A stretch of DNA of 64,000 nt, taken from positions 1-64,000 of the forward strand of contig JAAXIC010000009.1 of assembly GCA_012270555.1 (NCBI GenBank). The letters run 5' to 3'. Of the stretch, positions 1 through 7,439 are shown one piece after another. Both the position numbers and the translations under genes were made by a program. This DNA is from Chloroflexota bacterium (GTDB lineage: Bacteria > Chloroflexota > UBA11872 > VXOZ01). The notes beneath the pieces were generated by a model, which was not told the DNA's origin, ran no database searches, and worked only from the letters and a program-made list of their open reading frames with translations. Each line of letters starts with the position of its first letter. Within the stretch, counting starts at the first letter, position 1.

Positions 1-30
1 GAATTACCTGACACTTACAATTCCGAACGG

Positions 31-120
31 AGCGCAGCGCAGTGAGGAATCTAGATTGCTAAGGCCATGAGACTGTGTGAGACAGGGGCCCTAGATTCCT
101 CACTTCGCTCGGCATGACAA
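31..120. repeat. Palindromic dispersed repeat at the window start
   Basis: Two perfectly complementary 14-base arms (41-54 and 91-104, AGTGAGGAATCTAG and its complement) flank a 36-base centre. The right end reads GGCATGACAA, resembling the GGAATGACGG end of the palindromes at 32826 and 48083. It is probably a non-coding interspersed palindrome. The first possible start codon of the next gene (114) lies inside its right end. Confidence 0.6.
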
Positions 121-695
121 TCAGTGTAGACGCACCCCATGCGGCGGCCCTGTCAGGCAGGTCTCTGAAGTCAAGTCTCCTTATAGCAGCAAGGCCCCGT
201 GTTGTGTCCCCACCAACCAGCAGCTTGCTCCTCCAACGCCTAGCACAACGTCTGACCGAGCGCGGCGAGACCCTTGCCTGTGTTGAGATTGGCAGTGGTG
301 GTCACGTTTCCCGCAGCCTCACGTCGGAGCCGGGCAGTTCCGCCCTCTTTGCCGGTTCTCTCATCTTTCCCGCAGACGCCGCGCTTTGGCCTCAAGCGAT
401 CACAGGTGACGGTAGCTGGAGAGCAGCGCCGCCCGGCAGCCACACGCGCTTAGCGGGACTCGCTGGCGTCGCTCAAGTAGCGTTCGGCACAGACTGGGGA
501 CTGGCTGTGGAGTGCCAACCCGCCAACAGCCAAACGTCTCTCTCTATTGCCTTGCTCTTTCCTGACGGCAATGCAGTGTCGGATACCGTGTTCCTTGCGG
601 AAGACGCAGCACAGCCCGGTGAAGAGCGACTGGTACAATGTGTCCTGAGGCTCTTGGCACAGCACCTGGAAGAACACACTGAGGAACCGCCATGA
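114..695 (+). CDS. Degenerate CinA C-terminal / PncC-like protein
   Basis: The 193-residue protein resembles the CinA C-terminal domain (nicotinamide-nucleotide amidohydrolase, which deamidates NMN to NaMN). The fold signature is visible at residues 40-85: a LAQRLTERGETLA helix, an EIGSGG turn where the family has ESCTGG, then a PGSSALFAGSLIF stretch like the family's PGSS...GG segment. A second block, AGVAQVAFGTDWGLAVE, matches the later GADVGLAVTG region without its TGIAGP residues. Loss of the Ser/Cys/Thr of ESCTGG argues against normal amidase activity, so function is open. The ATG at 114 sits in a repeat; the GTG at 204 (before SPPTSSLL) is a plausible alternative start. It overlaps the next gene by 4 bases. 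Confidence 0.6.
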   Translation: MTISVDAPHAAALSGRSLKSSLLIAARPRVVSPPTSSLLLQRLAQRLTERGETLACVEIGSGGHVSRSLTSEPGSSALFAGSLIFPADAALWPQAITGDGSWRAAPPGSHTRLAGLAGVAQVAFGTDWGLAVECQPANSQTSLSIALLFPDGNAVSDTVFLAEDAAQPGEERLVQCVLRLLAQHLEEHTEEPP

Positions 696-967
696 TGCGC
701 GCTACCCATGACCGCGCCGCGCTCCTGCTCCAAGTTGATACGTACGACCTGGAGGGAGTCGACCACTACAAGCTGATGGTGGTCTGGCAAGAGGACCGTC
801 ACACCTTTCACGAAGTGCACCTCGCCGCGCATGAGGTCTACGCCGGCCCCCAAGCCGGTGACCGCATCGTTATCACCTATCTGATGGACACGCCGCTGCG
901 GGCAAAACCCCTCATCGAACCGTCGCCCCCAGCGGATTCACGTGCCGACCCGGAAAGAACGGTTTGA
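692..967 (+). CDS. Small protein of unknown function
   Basis: This 91-residue protein is not recognised. Its ATG overlaps the stop of the preceding CinA-like gene (ATGA), so the two are probably translationally coupled. Residues 10-75 look like a small beta-rich domain (LLLQVDTYDLEGVDHYKL, then a VVW...HEVHLAAHEV stretch and GDRIVITYL). The tail is Pro/Arg rich and disordered in appearance. There are no signal peptide, membrane segment or cysteines. The true enolase-superfamily start is 98 bases downstream. Confidence 0.55.
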   Translation: MMRATHDRAALLLQVDTYDLEGVDHYKLMVVWQEDRHTFHEVHLAAHEVYAGPQAGDRIVITYLMDTPLRAKPLIEPSPPADSRADPERTV

Positions 968-1064
968 TTACATTCGTTATCATACGGAAAGGTGCCAACA
1001 CGAACCGGAGGGACCCGCGTGGCAGTCAAAAGTGCGGCCCGTAACAGCACATGAAGGAGCGCCA

Positions 1065-2195
1065 ATGCCGACGATAGAGAATATAGAAGTATTTTCGTTT
1101 ACGCTGCCTTTCAAAGGGCTGTTCCGTACCTCCAAGGGAACTGTCGGCAGTGCTGCCACCGGACGCCCCATTGTCTTGACTAAGCTGACCGCCAGCGACG
1201 GCACGGTCGGCTGGGGCGAGGGGTCGCCTTCCCACACTTGGTCGCCGGAGACGCGCGAGTCGGTCGTGAGCGTGCTCGAAGACCACTTTATTCCTGCGGT
1301 GCTTGGCAAGCCCTTGGCCGACTTTGATTCCCTGCATGAAGCTATGAACGGCGCGATCGCGCCGCTCTGGGGTCTGAGCATGCCCATTGCCCGCGCCGCA
1401 ATTGACGTGGCTGCCCACGATGCCCTCGCTCGGCACTACGGCGTATCCCTTGCCGACCTTTTCGGACAGAGGCGCGCGGACCGTGTGCGCTTGAGCTGGA
1501 CGGTAACCGGCAGCACGCCGGAGGAAGTGGCAGACAGTCTGCGTGAAGCCGAAGAGCGCAGCTATCGCAGTTGCAACGTGAAGGTTGGGGGCTCTATGGA
1601 ATGGGATCTCCAATTGTGTGCACTCGTAAATAGCGCCTTTCCCGACGGCTTTCTGTGGGCGGACGCCAACGGCGGCTTTCCGCCTCACGAGGCGCGCCAA
1701 CGGATGCATGCGTTGGTAGATGCGGGAGTCGCGCTGCTCGAACAGCCGGTAGCGCCGGACAGGCCAGATGTTTCAGCGCAGATCGCGGCAGAGTCACCGA
1801 TTCCCATCGCGTTAGATGAGTCTATTTCTGGCCCGGTGCCGCTGCTCACCATGATCAAGCAGAACGCGCTCACGGCGTACACCTTCAAGGTGACACGCAC
1901 CGGCGGCTTCTGGCCGAACCGAATCTGCGCGTCTATGGCGGATGCCGCCGGGCTCATGCTCGTGTGCAGCGGGCTCACCGAATGCAGCGTCGCTTTCGCT
2001 GCCAGTATCCACCTCGCCGCCGCGTGGGGCGTCGCGCACCCGTGTGCATTGAACGGTCCGCAGTTTCTGACTGACGACATCGCGGCCAAAGCGCTGCCCC
2101 GGGAGGGTGACGCGGTTCTCCTTACCGACGACCCCGGGTTGGGCATTGAAGTTGATGAAGATAAAGTCCGGCATCTGGCCGCGCAGGAGGAATAA
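1065..2195 (+). CDS. Mandelate racemase / muconate lactonizing enzyme family (enolase superfamily)
   Basis: The 376-residue protein has the two-domain enolase-superfamily fold: an N-terminal capping domain (about 1-120) and a TIM barrel. Visible active-site elements are NVKVGG (the family's KxK position, with Asn in place of the first Lys), metal ligands in LWADANGGF, LLEQPVAP and IALDESISG, and a later Lys in YTFKVTRTGG. The family abstracts the alpha proton of a carboxylate substrate bound to Mg2+; members are dehydratases, cycloisomerases or epimerases of sugar acids, aromatics or dipeptides. The substrate cannot be told. The ATG at 1065 was chosen because AAGGAG lies 5 bases upstream (1054-1059). 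An oxidoreductase follows 13 bases after the stop, suggesting one catabolic operon. Confidence 0.88.
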   Translation: MPTIENIEVFSFTLPFKGLFRTSKGTVGSAATGRPIVLTKLTASDGTVGWGEGSPSHTWSPETRESVVSVLEDHFIPAVLGKPLADFDSLHEAMNGAIAPLWGLSMPIARAAIDVAAHDALARHYGVSLADLFGQRRADRVRLSWTVTGSTPEEVADSLREAEERSYRSCNVKVGGSMEWDLQLCALVNSAFPDGFLWADANGGFPPHEARQRMHALVDAGVALLEQPVAPDRPDVSAQIAAESPIPIALDESISGPVPLLTMIKQNALTAYTFKVTRTGGFWPNRICASMADAAGLMLVCSGLTECSVAFAASIHLAAAWGVAHPCALNGPQFLTDDIAAKALPREGDAVLLTDDPGLGIEVDEDKVRHLAAQEE

Positions 2196-2208
2196 GCGAG
2201 GATTTAGA

Positions 2209-3222
2209 GTGACTGAGCAAACTCCCATTCGCACTATTCACGTTGGTGTCGGGCGACGCGGGCGCTGGCCGCTTGAGGTGCTTTCTGCTGATCCGCGCTT
2301 TCAGCCGACGGCCCTCGTCGACGTCTCTCTGGAACTGCTTACGGAGGCGCAGGCGCTTACAGGCCTGGGCGAGTCCGCCTCGTTCACACAACTTGAAGAA
2401 GCTCTCACAACCCTCCCTGCTGACGCCGTGATCATCTGCACGCCTACGGAGTTTCACGGCCCTTTGGCACGGCTAGCGTTTCAGGCCGGCAAGCACGTAC
2501 TGGTTGAGAAAGGCATGACGACGAACTGGCAGGATGCCGTCGCGCTGGTAGCTGAGGCGGAGAGCGCGGGCGTGAAGTTTTGCGTCTCGCAGAACTACCG
2601 CTACCGGCCCGAGATTGTCACGCTGCGCGCCGCGATCACAAGCGGGGACTACGGCACCCCCCACCTCATCGATTTGGTTCACCACCGCTATCGGCCCACG
2701 CCGCGCACACTGGACTATTACTTCGCGATGGTGTGGGACATGAGCGTGCACCACCTCGATAACCTGGTCTTCTGTTTTGGGCCGGTTGCCGAGGTCACCG
2801 CCCGCAGTTTCACGGCGCCTTGGTCGCAGTATCCTCACGATGCAGGCATATCCGGCGTGCTGCACTTTGCGAGCGGGGCCGTTGCGACGTACGCTATGTC
2901 GCACATCGCCAGCTTTAACGACTATCGCTTCGTCGTGCAGAGCGCAGAAGGAGTCTTGGTGTGGGACGGCGCGGACTGGCAGTGGCAGGCAACGCCGGAT
3001 GCAGACTTTGGCAAAGCGCAACCGCCGCGGCCCGTCCCTCACGCGCCAGCGCCGTTACGCAGCGAGGAAGGCGTGATTGACGATTTCTACCGGTATATTG
3101 CGGATGGTGTCGAGCCCGGCATCAGTGGGCGCAATAACTTGGAAATCCTCCGCGCCTGCGAAATGCTCTGCCGCTCCAGCCAAGAGCAGCGCACCGTACG
3201 GAGCGAAGAAGTGCGCCCATAG
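2209..3222 (+). CDS. Gfo/Idh/MocA family oxidoreductase
   Basis: This 337-residue protein has an N-terminal Rossmann domain (GVGRRGRW dinucleotide loop near residue 11, ADAVIICTPTEFH, and VEKGM in place of the usual EKP motif) followed by the alpha/beta substrate domain typical of the family (SQNYRYRPE, HHLDNL). Members oxidise or reduce sugars, inositols and related alcohols with NAD(P). The start is GTG at 2209, because GAGGA (2198-2202) sits six bases before it; the frame stays open upstream only through the previous gene. Adjacency to the enolase-superfamily enzyme suggests a shared carbohydrate or sugar-acid pathway, which is an inference. Confidence 0.88.
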   Translation: MTEQTPIRTIHVGVGRRGRWPLEVLSADPRFQPTALVDVSLELLTEAQALTGLGESASFTQLEEALTTLPADAVIICTPTEFHGPLARLAFQAGKHVLVEKGMTTNWQDAVALVAEAESAGVKFCVSQNYRYRPEIVTLRAAITSGDYGTPHLIDLVHHRYRPTPRTLDYYFAMVWDMSVHHLDNLVFCFGPVAEVTARSFTAPWSQYPHDAGISGVLHFASGAVATYAMSHIASFNDYRFVVQSAEGVLVWDGADWQWQATPDADFGKAQPPRPVPHAPAPLRSEEGVIDDFYRYIADGVEPGISGRNNLEILRACEMLCRSSQEQRTVRSEEVRP

Positions 3223-3299
3223 GTTCATTGACCTTTTGGATACATGAGGTTGGGGGAAACTACAGGCCTGCCACGTTTCGATGTTCACAAAGAATTCAC

Positions 3300-3315
3300 A
3301 TTCTAGGACTAGAAT
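3300..3315. promoter_or_regulatory. Short perfect palindrome upstream of the lipoprotein gene
   Basis: ATTCTAG-GA-CTAGAAT is a 7-base perfect inverted repeat with a 2-base centre, about 48 bases before the lipoprotein start. Its size and position suit a dimeric repressor operator. No regulator gene is adjacent, so the assignment is speculative. Confidence 0.3.
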
Positions 3316-3362
3316 ATCAGCGAGGCAATCGCCGTATATGAGGAGGAGTGTCAGCACGTATC

Positions 3363-3980
3363 ATGAAGACTCGTTTGCTTGTGTACCTAGCTGGGCTTGC
3401 CATTCTTGTTTCCTGTGCGTCCCAAACTGAGTTTCAGTCCGAAGTGACCATCACACCTGCGGCACAACCAACGGAAGTGCCGTCGCCTACGGCCGCAGCC
3501 GTGGAACCTACGGCTGTGCCCGCAGTGCCGACACCGTCGCCCGAGAGCCTCATCATGCTGCGGGACCCGCTCGACGAGCCGGAATTCTATTGCGTGGATG
3601 TTGCGGGCTTCGGCAACAGCCTCAACTTGAACGCGCCGCTCCAGGCCCACACGTGCAAGCCGGGCGCCGACGATGAGCTCTTCATCTTCAATCATCCCGG
3701 GCCGGGGCAGTTCTCCATGGACGCCTACGACGTGTGCCTGGAGGCGGGCGAGGGTGTGCTCTACGTGAGAGCCTGCTCTGACTCGCAGAACCAGCGGTTC
3801 GAACTGAGCGGTGACGGTCTATTGCGCCTCCGAGACTCTGATCTCTGTGTGGCTGTGCAGTCAGGTGAAGGACAACCTGCGGGCGGCAGGTCACACGTGC
3901 GGCGTGATCTGCTCTTGCAGGATTGCGCTAGCGTGGAGCAGAACCTCTCTCGCTGGACACTGCCGGGTCCTAGCCCCTAA
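3363..3980 (+). CDS. Lipoprotein with a ricin-type beta-trefoil domain
   Basis: This 205-residue secreted protein starts with a lipoprotein signal (MKTRLLVYLAGLAILVSC, lipid-modified Cys at residue 18). A Pro/Thr/Ala-rich linker (about residues 20-65) comes next, then a Cys-rich domain with repeated patterns such as CVDVAGFG, DVCLEAGEG, NQRFELSGDG and LCVAVQSG. These resemble the C-D-G and Q-x-W/F elements of ricin B-type lectin repeats. The likely role is carbohydrate binding at the cell surface. AGGAGGAG at 3341-3348 serves the ATG at 3363 with a slightly long spacing; a GTG at 3348 in the same frame overlaps that site. Stand-alone lectin domains of this kind have no known partner here. Confidence 0.7.
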   Translation: MKTRLLVYLAGLAILVSCASQTEFQSEVTITPAAQPTEVPSPTAAAVEPTAVPAVPTPSPESLIMLRDPLDEPEFYCVDVAGFGNSLNLNAPLQAHTCKPGADDELFIFNHPGPGQFSMDAYDVCLEAGEGVLYVRACSDSQNQRFELSGDGLLRLRDSDLCVAVQSGEGQPAGGRSHVRRDLLLQDCASVEQNLSRWTLPGPSP

Positions 3981-4070
3981 CCGCGAATTCTTCATCGACT
4001 GCAATTCCTTGGTCAAGGGGCACATGCCGCACCGAAACGCGCGCTGCAGCAACCATAGTGCGCCAGTTGT

Positions 4071-4099
4071 TTGACACACTATACGTCACCTGTTACTAT
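4071..4099 (+). promoter_or_regulatory. Strong sigma-70-type promoter for the aroF leader
   Basis: TTGACA (4071-4076) and TACTAT (4094-4099) are separated by 17 bases. The -35 is a perfect consensus match and the -10 is close. Transcription would begin near 4106, giving an untranslated leader of over 200 bases before the first coding sequence. This is the best promoter in the window. Confidence 0.75.
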
Positions 4100-4105
4100 T
4101 CCTCT

Positions 4106-4268
4106 TACCTTGCAGCGTGCTTGCCACGCTTTGCAGCAGAAACAAGGGAATATAGGTGTTAGTTCTCGCTCGCAGCTATTATTATCTGTTTACAAAGCCG
4201 GAGGGTCCGGCTTAAGCAGATATGGTTTGCCCTAGCGGGCAGAGCGAGACCAGACAACACCCTCCGGC
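4106..4268 (+). ncRNA. Candidate structured 5' leader RNA upstream of aroF (unclassified)
   Basis: Nested complementary segments predict a multi-branched fold: a closing helix GGTGTT (4155-4160) with AACACC (4256-4261); a helix TCTCGCTC (4164-4171) with GAGCGAGA (4242-4249); an arm formed by TATCTG (4183-4188) with CAGATA (4217-4222), topped by an 8-bp hairpin (4195-4202 with 4206-4213, loop GGG); and a hairpin TGCCC-TAGC-GGGCA (4228-4241). A separate hairpin occupies about 4112-4137. A competing pairing exists: GCCGGAGGGT (4197-4206) is perfectly complementary to ACCCTCCGGC (4259-4268). The array lies between a strong promoter and an intrinsic terminator, the layout of a riboswitch or attenuator. 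I do not recognise conserved cores of T-box, TPP, FMN, SAM, lysine or cobalamin elements. Confidence 0.6.
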
Positions 4269-4271
4269 GCT

Positions 4272-4305
4272 AGCAGAAAGTGAAGAACTTTCTGCTTTTT
4301 CTTTT
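4272..4305 (+). terminator. Intrinsic terminator within the aroF leader
   Basis: A perfect 10-bp stem, AGCAGAAAGT (4272-4281) with ACTTTCTGCT (4287-4296), has a 5-base loop and is followed by TTTTTCTTTT. It lies before, not after, the downstream gene, so it should control read-through into aroF. AGCAGAAA also occurs at 4135-4142 and could pair with the 3' arm instead, giving a possible antiterminated form. Confidence 0.85.
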
Positions 4306-4319
4306 GTAGAGAGGAGCAG

Positions 4320-4436
4320 ATGCCACCGACAAATAGCTGGAACACGCGCGACCGCCAACCACATTGGCAAGACTACCGTAGAACCAATAGAGCCTCACAA
4401 GAGCAGAGGCACACCACAAGAAGGAAAGGTACATAA
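4320..4436 (+). CDS. Possible 38-residue small ORF between terminator and aroF
   Basis: An ATG at 4320 follows GAGGAG (4311-4316) and opens 38 codons ending at TAA 4434-4436, eleven bases before aroF. The peptide is basic and hydrophilic (MPPTNSWNTRDRQPHWQDYR at the start), with Trp at 7 and 16 and Tyr at 19. It lies after the terminator, so it is not a classical attenuation leader peptide. It could couple translation into aroF or be a small protein. The Shine-Dalgarno spacing is short (3 bases). Evidence is positional only; the frame may be chance. Confidence 0.35.
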   Translation: MPPTNSWNTRDRQPHWQDYRRTNRASQEQRHTTRRKGT

Positions 4437-4447
4437 GGTAGAGGAAC

Positions 4448-5497
4448 ATGATAGTCATAATGCGAACCGACGCGACACCGGAGCAGATTGACGCCGTACG
4501 CCAGCGCATTGAAGAGAGCGGCGTGGAATCTACGATAAGTCAAGGCGTAAACAAGACAGTAATAGGCCTAATCGGTAAACGGCCACCCGGCATCATGGAG
4601 CGGGTGCAGGTGTTGCCAGGCGTGGAAATGGTCATCCCGGTTGACAAGCCGTACAAGTTCGCGGCCCGAGGCGAGGGCGGCGGCGATACCCACATTCGCG
4701 TGGGCAACGTGACCATCGGCAGCAATGAAGTCGCCATCATCGGCGGCCCCTGCAGCGTGGAGAGTGAAGAGCAGATCATTGCCACCGCGGAAGCCGTAAA
4801 AGGAGCGGGCGGACACATTCTGCGCGGCGGCGCCTTCAAGCCGCGCACCTCGCCGTACAGCTTCCAGGGCATGGGCGGTCAAGGGCTAGAATTGCTGCGT
4901 ACCGCCGCAAACGCCACCGGCTTGCCCCTCATCACCGAGGTCATGGATCCCCGCAGGGTCCCACTGGTCGCTGAGTACGTCGACATCCTGCAGCTTGGCG
5001 CTCGCAACATGCAGAACTTCACGCTCTTGCAGGAGGTGGGAAAAACCGATAAGCCGGTGCTGCTCAAGCGCGGGATGGCGGCTTCGATTGAAGACTTGCT
5101 GATGTCCGCGGAATACATCATGGCCGCCGGCAATATGCGCGTGATCCTCTGCGAGCGGGGCATTCGTACTTTCGAAACGGCGACCCGCAACACGCTCGAC
5201 CTGAGCGCAATTCCCGTCATCAAAGAAGAGTCGCACCTGCCGGTCGTGATCGATCCCAGTCATGCCACGGGTCGGTGGGAGTTGGTAAAGCCGATGGCGC
5301 TCGCCGCAGTCGCTGCCGGTGCCGATGGCGTGATGATTGAAGTGCACCCCAATCCTGAACTCGCGCTCTCAGATGGTCCGCAGAGCGTCACGCCGGAGCG
5401 CTTCTTCGACATCATGGATGCTATCCGCAAAGTAGCAGCCGCCGTGGGGCGAGAGGTCCCCGCCGCCACCGCCGAGATGGAAGCCGCCACGGCCTAG
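4448..5497 (+). CDS. aroF: 3-deoxy-7-phosphoheptulonate (DAHP) synthase, type I-beta
   Basis: The enzyme condenses phosphoenolpyruvate and erythrose 4-phosphate, the first step of the shikimate pathway. The 349 residues comprise an N-terminal ferredoxin-like regulatory domain (about 1-75, starting [14 protein letters not shown] as in the Thermotoga-type enzyme) and a TIM barrel. Conserved barrel motifs are [59 protein letters not shown] and VIDPSHATG. In this subtype the N-terminal domain usually binds Tyr or Phe for feedback control (family knowledge). The gene is preceded by a promoter, structured leader and terminator, so expression is probably also controlled by conditional termination. 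aroA lies two genes downstream. Confidence 0.95.
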   Translation: MIVIMRTDATPEQIDAVRQRIEESGVESTISQGVNKTVIGLIGKRPPGIMERVQVLPGVEMVIPVDKPYKFAARGEGGGDTHIRVGNVTIGSNEVAIIGGPCSVESEEQIIATAEAVKGAGGHILRGGAFKPRTSPYSFQGMGGQGLELLRTAANATGLPLITEVMDPRRVPLVAEYVDILQLGARNMQNFTLLQEVGKTDKPVLLKRGMAASIEDLLMSAEYIMAAGNMRVILCERGIRTFETATRNTLDLSAIPVIKEESHLPVVIDPSHATGRWELVKPMALAAVAAGADGVMIEVHPNPELALSDGPQSVTPERFFDIMDAIRKVAAAVGREVPAATAEMEAATA

Positions 5498-5530
5498 CGT
5501 ATCTGCAACCAATTGGAGAGGGCCACGTAC

Positions 5531-6079
5531 GTGAACGCTTGGGTGCAGATGATAGCCGAGGATGAAGCGGAGGGTCAGTTACGCGCCGTCTACCAAGAGC
5601 TTCTTGGCGAGGGACGGCGGCGCGCCGTGCCCGACTTCCTACGCTTGCACAGCCTCGTGCCCCGCGCGATCATACCGCTCGCCCAGTTGCACCGGGCCAT
5701 AGCCTATGGTCCCGGCGAACTGTCGCGGGTGCAGCGCGAGTTGATCGCGACGGTGGTGTCAGCCATCAACGGCTGCGCCCTCTGCCAAGAACTCCATAGC
5801 CGTCTGCTGCTTCACCGCACCCGAGACGAAGCCCTCGTGGCCCAAGTCATGCGCGACTTTCGTACCGCGCCCCTCGCCGCGGCGGACCGCGCCCTGTTGG
5901 AATATGCGGCGAAGCTCACCACCGCTCCCGCTGCCGTGGCGCGCGAGGACATTGACCGATTACGCCAACTTGGCCTGAGCGACGCCGCCATCGTCGAGAT
6001 CGCCACACAAACCGCGCTCTTCAACTACCTGAACCGCGTCATTCAGGGTCTCGGTCTCGGAGAATCTTCCCCGCCATGA
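5531..6079 (+). CDS. AhpD / carboxymuconolactone decarboxylase-like protein
   Basis: The 182-residue all-helical protein belongs to the AhpD-like fold. The core motif is CALCQELHS (C-x2-C-x3-H), the redox-active dithiol signature of alkylhydroperoxidase AhpD and peroxidase-related enzymes; flanking helices ELSRVQRELIATVVSAIN and LEYAAKLTTAP fit the family. It probably reduces peroxides or relays thiol electrons; the exact partner is unknown. The GTG at 5531 is preferred over an upstream TTG because GGAGAGGG (5515-5522) precedes it by eight bases. It sits between aroF and aroA and overlaps aroA by 4 bases, so it appears to be part of the shikimate operon, an unusual partnership. Confidence 0.8.
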   Translation: MNAWVQMIAEDEAEGQLRAVYQELLGEGRRRAVPDFLRLHSLVPRAIIPLAQLHRAIAYGPGELSRVQRELIATVVSAINGCALCQELHSRLLLHRTRDEALVAQVMRDFRTAPLAAADRALLEYAAKLTTAPAAVAREDIDRLRQLGLSDAAIVEIATQTALFNYLNRVIQGLGLGESSPP

Positions 6080-7374
6080 AGCGCATCGAGCCCATCGATC
6101 ACCCCATAAACGCCACCGTGACCCTGCCGGGATCGAAGAGCTATACCAACCGGGCGTTGATTATTGCCGCATTGGCTGACGGCACGTCCACGCTGCGGCA
6201 AGCGCTCTTTAGCGAAGACACCGCGTACATGGCCGAGGCGCTCCGCCAGCTTGGCATCCCGGTCAAAGCCGATGAGACTGCCAAGACGTTCACCGTGGAA
6301 GGCAAAGGGGGCAAGATTCCCGCCGACCGGGCAAAGCTGTTCGTCGGTCTTTCCGGCACAAGCGCGCGCTTTCTCACGGCGCTCGCCGCTTTGGGTCACG
6401 GCCGGTACTGTGTTGACGGGGTTGCGCGCATGCGCGAACGACCCATGCAACCTTTGTTCGAGAGCATCCGTCAACTCGGCGGCACCATACGCCCGCTGCA
6501 TAAGGACGGCTGCCTGCCCATTGAGATTGCCGGGCACGGACTGCGGGGCGGTACTGCCCAGATGGCCGGCGACCAGAGCAGCCAGTACTTCAGCGCCCTC
6601 CTTATGGCGGCGCCGTACATGTCAGAGGGGCTCGATCTTGCTGTAATCGGTGATCTCATCCACGGACAGTACATCACGATGACAATAAAGAGCATGGCAG
6701 ACTTTGGCGTTGTGGCAACGGCTGAGGAAGAGCGGCGCTTCCAGGTTGCGCCCGGACAGCACTATGCGGCACGTACGTACGATGTCGAACCGGATGCCTC
6801 CGCCGCTTCTTACTTCTTTGCCGCGGCGGCGCTCACCGGGGGCACGGTCCGCGTCGAGAATCTCGGCGCCGAGTCTGCGCAGGGGGACTTGGCATTTGTC
6901 GACGTGCTTGCTGCTATGGGTTGCGCGGTCGAGAAGAGCGCCGCTCATGTGCGCGTATTGTGCCCCGGCAAATTGCGAGGCGTGGACATTGACATGGGGG
7001 CTTTTTCCGATACCTTTATGACGCTCGCCGCGCTTGCGCCGTTTGCCGAGGGGCCCACGGTGATTCGCGGCATTGCCCACACCCGGCTGCAGGAAACCGA
7101 CCGCGTGAGCGCCACGGCGCAGGAATTGCGCAAGCTTGGCGTCTCCGTGGCGGAATCCCACGATAGCCTGCGCATAGAGCCGGGCCCAATGCGGGGCGCT
7201 ACGATCGATCCACACGACGACCACCGCATAGCCATGAGCTTTGCGCTCATAGGCCTGCGGCTGCCCGGTATTGCAATCAGCAACCCGGAATGCGTCGCAA
7301 AGACGTTTCCCGATTTCTTCGCACGCCTCGAAGAAGCCGTACACTCCACCACGCGCTCTGCTCACCGTCTTTAG
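6076..7374 (+). CDS. aroA: 5-enolpyruvylshikimate-3-phosphate synthase
   Basis: This enzyme transfers the enolpyruvyl group of PEP to shikimate 3-phosphate. The 432-residue protein has the two inverse-symmetrical domains of the EPSPS family. Motifs include LPGSKSYTNRALI at the N-terminus, GLSGTSARFL with RMRERPMQPL (PEP and phosphate binding), DQSSQYFSALLMAAP, DVEPDASAASYFF, LQETDR and DPHDDHRIAMSF. The loop reads GTSAR rather than the GNAGTAMR of the Escherichia coli type. Its ATG overlaps the stop of the AhpD-like gene (ATGA), supporting cotranslation with aroF and that gene. Confidence 0.94.
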   Translation: MKRIEPIDHPINATVTLPGSKSYTNRALIIAALADGTSTLRQALFSEDTAYMAEALRQLGIPVKADETAKTFTVEGKGGKIPADRAKLFVGLSGTSARFLTALAALGHGRYCVDGVARMRERPMQPLFESIRQLGGTIRPLHKDGCLPIEIAGHGLRGGTAQMAGDQSSQYFSALLMAAPYMSEGLDLAVIGDLIHGQYITMTIKSMADFGVVATAEEERRFQVAPGQHYAARTYDVEPDASAASYFFAAAALTGGTVRVENLGAESAQGDLAFVDVLAAMGCAVEKSAAHVRVLCPGKLRGVDIDMGAFSDTFMTLAALAPFAEGPTVIRGIAHTRLQETDRVSATAQELRKLGVSVAESHDSLRIEPGPMRGATIDPHDDHRIAMSFALIGLRLPGIAISNPECVAKTFPDFFARLEEAVHSTTRSAHRL

Positions 7375-7439
7375 CCAGGTATCACAGCAGATTCCGGTCT
7401 GGTTGCTACCGCGCTCTACGCCCTGCTACTATCGCTACT

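Noticed and set aside
4106-4268. T-box, 6S RNA or a named riboswitch as the leader identity
   Set aside because: No T-box AGGGTGG-type element, 6S-like long bubble hairpin, or other core motif could be seen; I keep it as unclassified.
4222-4491. An 89-residue frame overlapping the aroF leader and terminator
   Set aside because: It runs through the terminator hairpin and into aroF in another frame; codon use and lack of a ribosome-binding site argue against it.
7290-7439. N-terminal extension of the GT-C-like gene
   Set aside because: It overlaps aroA and is Arg-rich; the ATG at 7440 gives a sensible cytoplasmic start before the first helix.
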